In this document: piece after piece, positions 59,827 to 64,000 of the stretch | How the letters are laid out: the number at the start of each line of letters is the position of its first letter | How positions within the stretch are numbered: position 1 is the first letter of the stretch | Assembly (NCBI RefSeq): GCF_900626075.1 | Contig: NZ_UYZY01000003.1 | Location: 1 to 64,000, forward strand | Direction: 5' to 3' | From: Clostridium transplantifaecale | GTDB lineage: Bacteria > Bacillota > Clostridia > Lachnospirales > Lachnospiraceae | DNA: 64,000 bases | Notes under the pieces: generated by a model | Told to the model about the DNA's origin: nothing | The model's input: only the letters and a program-made list of their open reading frames with translations | The model's database searches: none | Translations under genes and position numbers: made by a program

Positions 59827-60707
59827 AAGGCGTTATTCCGCCGATGATTACTCCATTTAAGGAAAATGGAGAAGTGGATTATGAGGGAATCAAAACACTG
59901 GTCGGTTTTTTGCGCGGTAAAGTGGACGGCGTATTTATCACGGGCTCTTACGGAGGCGGAGCGCTCATGACTCAGGAAGAGAGGATGCGGGTAACGGAAA
60001 CGGCAATTGAGGCGGCACAGGGGAAAATTCCGGTGATTGTCCAGGTGGGCACTGCGGACTCTTTAAGCACGGCAAAGCTTGCCGTACACGCCAGGACGGC
60101 CGGGGCTGCTGCGATTTCTGCCGTCGGACCATATTATTACAAGCATAACGAAGACGAAATCTGCTCCTTTTACCAGACGATCGTAAAAGCGGCAGGCGGG
60201 GAAATCCCGGTCTATGTGTATAATAACCCGCAGTTTCAGGGCTACCCGATGGAGTTAAAGCTGATTAAAAAGCTGAAAGAGGACGTGGGAGTTGGGGGGA
60301 TCAAGGACGCTACCTTTGATATTATGCTCCATGCAAACTATATGCGTCTGTTAAAGGATGAAAACTTTGACGTGGTTCTGGGGACGGAGGCAATGTGGCT
60401 GTCTGCATGCTCCCTTGGCTGCAGGGCATTTATTCCGGGAATCGCCAACGCATTTCCAGAAATATGTGAAAAAATGTACCACGAGGGAATCGAAGGCCGG
60501 TACGCGGACTGCAGAAAGACACAGTTTGAAGTGAATGAAATGCGGGATATCATGTATCTGGCGCGCTCGACGCAGCTTGCAATATATGCCATGCTGGAAA
60601 TCAGGGGGATTATCAAGTGCAGCCCGAGAGGCCCGTTTATTCCGGCTACAGAAGAAGAGAAGAGGGCGATAAGCGGCCGGTTAAAGGAGCTCGGGGTGAT
60701 GAACTAA
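59814..60707 (+). CDS. DapA/NanA-type Schiff-base lyase
   Basis: A 297-aa TIM-barrel lyase. GSYGGGALMTQEER (pyruvate carboxylate loop, residues 44-57), Tyr136 in YVYNNP and the Schiff-base Lys164 in GGIKDATFD are in place. The family includes dihydrodipicolinate synthase, N-acetylneuraminate lyase, KDG aldolase and deoxyglucarate dehydratase. The context points to cleavage of a 2-keto-3-deoxy sugar acid into pyruvate and an aldehyde. Pairing with a DgoK-type kinase is unusual, because phosphorylated KDPGal is normally cleaved by an Eda-type aldolase. Confidence 0.85.
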   Translation: MFQMKGVIPPMITPFKENGEVDYEGIKTLVGFLRGKVDGVFITGSYGGGALMTQEERMRVTETAIEAAQGKIPVIVQVGTADSLSTAKLAVHARTAGAAAISAVGPYYYKHNEDEICSFYQTIVKAAGGEIPVYVYNNPQFQGYPMELKLIKKLKEDVGVGGIKDATFDIMLHANYMRLLKDENFDVVLGTEAMWLSACSLGCRAFIPGIANAFPEICEKMYHEGIEGRYADCRKTQFEVNEMRDIMYLARSTQLAIYAMLEIRGIIKCSPRGPFIPATEEEKRAISGRLKELGVMN

Positions 60708-60744
60708 TGCAGACTAACACAACCGTATAAAAAGGAGAGGGAAT

Positions 60745-61848
60745 ATGAGAAAAAAATCATTTGCATTATTGACCATTTTAGCAATAGCAGCAGCGCTTGC
60801 AGGCTGTTCTGGTAAAAAACAGGGCTCGGGGGAGACGCAGGCGCAGGGATCGGCAGAGAAGGGGGAAACAGGGAAAGAAGCAGCGGAGCAGGAGGCGGCA
60901 GGCAATGAAGCGCCAGGGACTAAGGAGACCGAGTATACCCTGAAAATTGCCGTCGGAATCCCGCAGTCCCATAAAGATATCGGAAATATCATGAAAGAAG
61001 TGATTGAAAAGGAGACGGGCGGAGCGGTCAAAGTCAACGTATTTGCCGACAACGCCCTGGGCTCCGACCGTGAAGTCCTGGAGGCCGTCCAACTGGGAGA
61101 TATCGACATCACACTTTCCAACATGGCGCCTCTGGCGGCCGCCTACAGTGATCTTTACCTGTTTGACACGATGTTCCTGATCAGCGACAGGGACGAGGCA
61201 TATGAAATCCTGGACGGGGAGATAGGACAGAGCATTGCAGAGGGACTGAAGGCAAAGAATTTGAAGACGCTGTCATATCCGGAGAACGGCTTCAGAAACC
61301 TGACGACAAACGACAGGGAGGTACATACCCCGGAGGATGTGAACGGTCTGAAGATCCGCGTGATGGAAAATGAAATCCAGATTGCCTACTGGAAGGCCCT
61401 TGGCGCCAACCCGACTCCCATGGCGTTTGGCGAGGTGTTCACGGCCCTGCAGCAGAAGACAATCGACGGTCAGGAAAACCCGGTGGAGCTCATCTATGAC
61501 AACAAGCTGAATGAGGTCCAGAAATATATGATTATGACGCAGCATATTTACAATCCGTTAATTTTAGCAATGAATAATGAAAAATTCGATGCCATGCCGG
61601 AGGAATATCAGCAGGCCATCGTGAAGGCGGCAAAGGAAGCAACGGATTATGAGCGCAAGTCGGCTCAGGAGTATGAGCAGGACAGAATCAAAAAGATTGA
61701 AGAGGACAAGACGACGGAAGTGATTTATCTTACGGACGGAGAGAGAGCCCAGTTTAAGGAAGCGGTAAAAGAGGTCAACTCGGTCGTAAGGGAAAAGATG
61801 GATCACCCGGAATTGTTTGACAAGGCAATGGAAGTCGTGGGAGATTAA
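60745..61848 (+). CDS. dctP: TRAP transporter substrate-binding lipoprotein (DctP)
   Basis: A 367-aa extracytoplasmic solute receptor. Lipoprotein signal with lipobox LAGC (Cys21), a Glu/Gly/Ala-rich linker to residue ~55, then the DctP fold: ILKIAVG-like YTLKIAVGIPQSHKDIG, VNVFADNALGSDREVLEAVQ, GFRNLTTNDREVHTPEDVNG and LKIRVMEN with the conserved Arg that holds a carboxylate, and QQKTIDGQENPV. Captures a sugar acid for the QM permease encoded next. AAAGGAGAGG upstream. Confidence 0.92.
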   Translation: MRKKSFALLTILAIAAALAGCSGKKQGSGETQAQGSAEKGETGKEAAEQEAAGNEAPGTKETEYTLKIAVGIPQSHKDIGNIMKEVIEKETGGAVKVNVFADNALGSDREVLEAVQLGDIDITLSNMAPLAAAYSDLYLFDTMFLISDRDEAYEILDGEIGQSIAEGLKAKNLKTLSYPENGFRNLTTNDREVHTPEDVNGLKIRVMENEIQIAYWKALGANPTPMAFGEVFTALQQKTIDGQENPVELIYDNKLNEVQKYMIMTQHIYNPLILAMNNEKFDAMPEEYQQAIVKAAKEATDYERKSAQEYEQDRIKKIEEDKTTEVIYLTDGERAQFKEAVKEVNSVVREKMDHPELFDKAMEVVGD

Positions 61849-61876
61849 GCGCGGATGTAGTCTGGGGGAACGTAAT

Positions 61877-62365
61877 ATGTTGAAAAAAATAGATGAACAT
61901 TTGGAAGATATCCTGCTGGTGACCTTATTATCACTGATGAGCCTGATTATTTTCGTACAGGTTATTATGAGATATCTGATGCATAACTCCCTGAGCTGGT
62001 CTGAAGAACTGGCGAGATATCTCTTTATCTGGTCGATCTACCTTTCTGTCAGTTATGCGGCGAAAGAACGCAAGCATATTAAAATTGATGCCGCCCTCTA
62101 CCTGTTTCCGAAGAAATGCAGGCCGTTTATCCGAATCATCGGGGATATCATCGTTCTGTGCTTTGCCGGTTTTATCATAGCAACCTCATTCAGGCTGGTT
62201 CAGAAGATCGGGATGCTGGGGCAGGTATCGGCCGCATTGTCCATACCGATGAATTATATTTATATGGCCCCGCTTATTGGGTTCGTACTGACATTTTACC
62301 GGACGGCCCAGAATATACGGCTGCGGATTGTAAATCTGAGGAAAGGGGTGGAGATGGATGACTAG
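61877..62365 (+). CDS. dctQ: TRAP transporter small permease (DctQ)
   Basis: Start at ATG 61877 with GGGGGAA upstream gives 162 aa; the frame extends into dctP without support. Four membrane segments, with the family motif SWSEELARYLFIWSIYLSVS in the second and ERKHIKID in the loop after it. Works with DctM as a Na+-coupled importer. Overlaps dctM by 8 bases. Confidence 0.9.
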   Translation: MLKKIDEHLEDILLVTLLSLMSLIIFVQVIMRYLMHNSLSWSEELARYLFIWSIYLSVSYAAKERKHIKIDAALYLFPKKCRPFIRIIGDIIVLCFAGFIIATSFRLVQKIGMLGQVSAALSIPMNYIYMAPLIGFVLTFYRTAQNIRLRIVNLRKGVEMDD

Positions 62366-63644
62366 CGCTGTTTTGTTTGGAACCTTTGTCGTCATGATTA
62401 TATTGAATGTCCCGGTGGGGATTGCACTTGGGATCTCCTCCCTTGCTACCGTCATGCTGAATGCGGAGCTTGGTCTTGGAGGCGGATATATTGCACAAAA
62501 CCTCGTGACGGCGGTGGATTCGTTTCCTGTTATGGCGGTTCCGTTTTTTATCCTGGCAGGGGAATTTATGGGAGGCGGAGGAATATCCAGGCGTCTGCTG
62601 AACGTATGTAACGTTTTCTTTGGAAGAATCACGGGCGGGCTGGCTATTGTGACGGTCGTGGTGTGCATGTTTTTTGCTGCGATTTCCGGCTCCGGTCCGG
62701 CGACCGTGGCGGCTGGCGGAGGAATGATTGTGCCGACCATGATTGAGAAGGGGTATGACAGACGGTTTGTGCTGGGGCTGATTGCCGCCGCCGGAAGTAT
62801 CGGCGTAGTGATTCCTCCCAGTATTCCGATGGTCGTCTACTGCACGTCCACCGGACAGTCGATTACGAAACTGTTTGCCGCCGGATTTATCCCCGGGCTG
62901 CTGATAGGACTGGCGCTGATCGGAGTTTCGTATTTTATCTGTAAAAAGCGGGGATATAAGGGTGACGCGGAGGCATTCACCTGGAAAGGGGCGGGCCGGG
63001 CAATCTGGGATGGTAAATGGGCCTTAATCAGCCCCATTATTATCCTCGGCGGAATCTACGGCGGTATTTTCACCCCGACGGAGGCTGCGGCGGTATCGGT
63101 TATTTACAGCTTTGTGATCGGCGTTTTCGTCTATAAGGAGCTGAAACTGTCGGAAGTGTTTTACGTTATCAGAAGCGCTGCCCTTACCACGGGGACGGTA
63201 CTGGTGGTAGTCGGATGCGCGGCGGCATTTACGAAAATTCTGACGGTGGGCCATATTCCGCAGCAGGTAGCACAGGCGATCATGCAGTTTACCGACAATA
63301 AATGGCTGATTTTCCTTCTGATTAATCTGATGCTTCTGGTAGTGGGATGTTTTATGGACACGATGTGCTCGATTATGATTCTGGCGCCTCTGTTTCTTCC
63401 GATTATCCAGAGCTTCGGGATTGACCCGATTCACTTCGGCCTTGTCATGGTGGTCAACCTGGCAATCGGATTCATAACGCCTCCGCTGGGAATTAACCTT
63501 TTTGTGGCGGTCAGAGTGGGAGAGGCGACCCTGGACGATGTAATTAAAGGGGTGATTCCGTTCTTAATTGTCATGCTTGTGGTCCTGATGCTGTTGACGT
63601 ATATACCGGCTATCACGATGTTTATTCCGGATTACTTCTTTTGA
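62358..63644 (+). CDS. dctM: TRAP transporter large permease (DctM)
   Basis: A 428-aa membrane protein with about 12 segments. Family motifs: PFFILAGEFMGGGGISRRLLN, AAISGSGPATVAAGGGMIVP, VIPPSIPMVVYCTSTGQSITKLFAAGFIPGLLIG-type loop (shown in parts), GGIYGGIFTPTEAAAVSVIY and GFITPPLGINLFVAVRV. Completes a DctPQM system that imports a carboxylated sugar using the Na+ gradient, which the glutaconyl-CoA decarboxylase upstream could supply. Confidence 0.93.
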   Translation: MTSAVLFGTFVVMIILNVPVGIALGISSLATVMLNAELGLGGGYIAQNLVTAVDSFPVMAVPFFILAGEFMGGGGISRRLLNVCNVFFGRITGGLAIVTVVVCMFFAAISGSGPATVAAGGGMIVPTMIEKGYDRRFVLGLIAAAGSIGVVIPPSIPMVVYCTSTGQSITKLFAAGFIPGLLIGLALIGVSYFICKKRGYKGDAEAFTWKGAGRAIWDGKWALISPIIILGGIYGGIFTPTEAAAVSVIYSFVIGVFVYKELKLSEVFYVIRSAALTTGTVLVVVGCAAAFTKILTVGHIPQQVAQAIMQFTDNKWLIFLLINLMLLVVGCFMDTMCSIMILAPLFLPIIQSFGIDPIHFGLVMVVNLAIGFITPPLGINLFVAVRVGEATLDDVIKGVIPFLIVMLVVLMLLTYIPAITMFIPDYFF

Positions 63645-63690
63645 CGGATGCGCCCGGAAACCGTGAGGGATAAGCGGAATATAGTTTAAA

Positions 63691-63745
63691 AAGAAAAAGC
63701 TGTTTCAAGGAGAAGTTTTCCCCGAAGCGGCTTTTTCTTTTTTTA
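63691..63745 (+). terminator. TRAP operon terminator
   Basis: AAGAAAAAGC (63691-63700) and GCTTTTTCTT (63730-63739) with an inner stem, then a T run. Confidence 0.75.
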
Positions 63746-63827
63746 TGAAAATGAAAGATTCGCACTATGAGTTTCACATGGCCGGCATCCACGGCCTGTG
63801 TAAGGAGCGTATAGACATCAAAGGGTA

Positions 63828-64000
63828 TTACCGGCTCTTCTTATGCAGCAGAAGCAGCCCTCCCCCATACAGCACACAGACAATCAGCGCCTTCACCACG
63901 ATAAACAGGAACTCGGCGGGAAGCGCCTGCCGCAGTGTTTCCAGAGACGGTGTCGCGGCATACAGTACCCCGATGGAAACCAGGAGACAGAGGGTCGGTT
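63828..64000 (-). CDS. Membrane protein, C-terminal part
   Basis: The last 56 codons of a gene entering from the right edge on the minus strand, ending TAA at 63830-63828. Two hydrophobic segments (LCLLVSIGVLYAATP and FLFIVVKALIVCVLYGGGLLLL) followed by a basic end HKKSR. It could be the end of a polysaccharide flippase or other polytopic protein; too little is visible to name it. Confidence 0.6.
   Translation of the reverse strand, partial: PTLCLLVSIGVLYAATPSLETLRQALPAEFLFIVVKALIVCVLYGGGLLLLHKKSR

Overview
The window looks like part of a Clostridium symbiosum-type Lachnospiraceae (Bacillota) chromosome. The basis is a complete 2-hydroxyglutarate glutamate-fermentation locus (hgdC-hgdA-hgdB, gctA-gctB, gcdA, gcdD, gcdB) with two biotin-carrier genes side by side, an arrangement reported for C. 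symbiosum. Strong AGGAGG ribosome binding sites, TTGACA-N17-TATAAT promoters and low-GC accessory DNA in a near-50% GC backbone agree. The species name is inference.

Positions 1-17668 hold two related integrative elements in tandem. Element A (1-7590) is cut by the window start. Element B (7591-17668, 10,078 bp) is complete. Each ends on the right with xis-int and the same 22-bp sequence, which matches the 3' end of a tRNA, probably tRNA-Pro. The two elements are near-identical in the xis-int block, the right end and a block of three unknown genes plus two tiny hydrophobic ORFs. They are mosaic elsewhere. One slot carries different members of a secreted-protein family (172-1209 versus 10476-11537). 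The replication-like module (acidic-tailed small protein plus AAA-type ATPase) is replaced by a distant homologue. In both elements that module is preceded by a three-tier inverted repeat at the same position but of unrelated sequence. The integrase of A has an in-frame stop; that of B is intact. No relaxase, conjugation or capsid gene is visible, so what moves these elements is unknown.

From 17669 the backbone resumes: a hairpin cluster, tRNA-Gly, a hydrolase remnant, tspO, an autoregulated MarR gene, helD with an AraC-GNAT gene, a chemoreceptor, a double-GntR regulator, nadABC, a GltS-type carrier with two M20 amidohydrolases and a divergent regulator, niaR, a tRNA Arg-His-Gln-Lys cluster, and small regulators. 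DUF3793-flavodoxin and ldh, on opposite strands, share a GTTAG-N6-CTAAC operator-like palindrome.

Between ldh and glnS lies a 978-bp near-continuous inverted repeat (40996-41973). It consists of two diverged copies of a structured sequence whose stems show compensatory changes, and a fragment of the same sequence lies at 54512-54553. It is one of the least explained objects here.

From 44499 to 54389 run the glutaconyl-CoA decarboxylase, glutaconate CoA-transferase and 2-hydroxyglutaryl-CoA dehydratase genes. They convert glutamate-derived 2-hydroxyglutarate to crotonyl-CoA while exporting Na+, which could drive Na+-coupled uptake by carriers such as the GltS-type protein. From 54904 to 63644 an IclR-linked cluster (SDR, MDR, 2-hydroxyacid dehydrogenase, DgoK-type kinase, DapA-type lyase, TRAP transporter) looks like sugar-acid uptake and catabolism, with a shared palindrome ahead of its two transcription units. 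The window ends in the 3' end of a membrane-protein gene on the minus strand.
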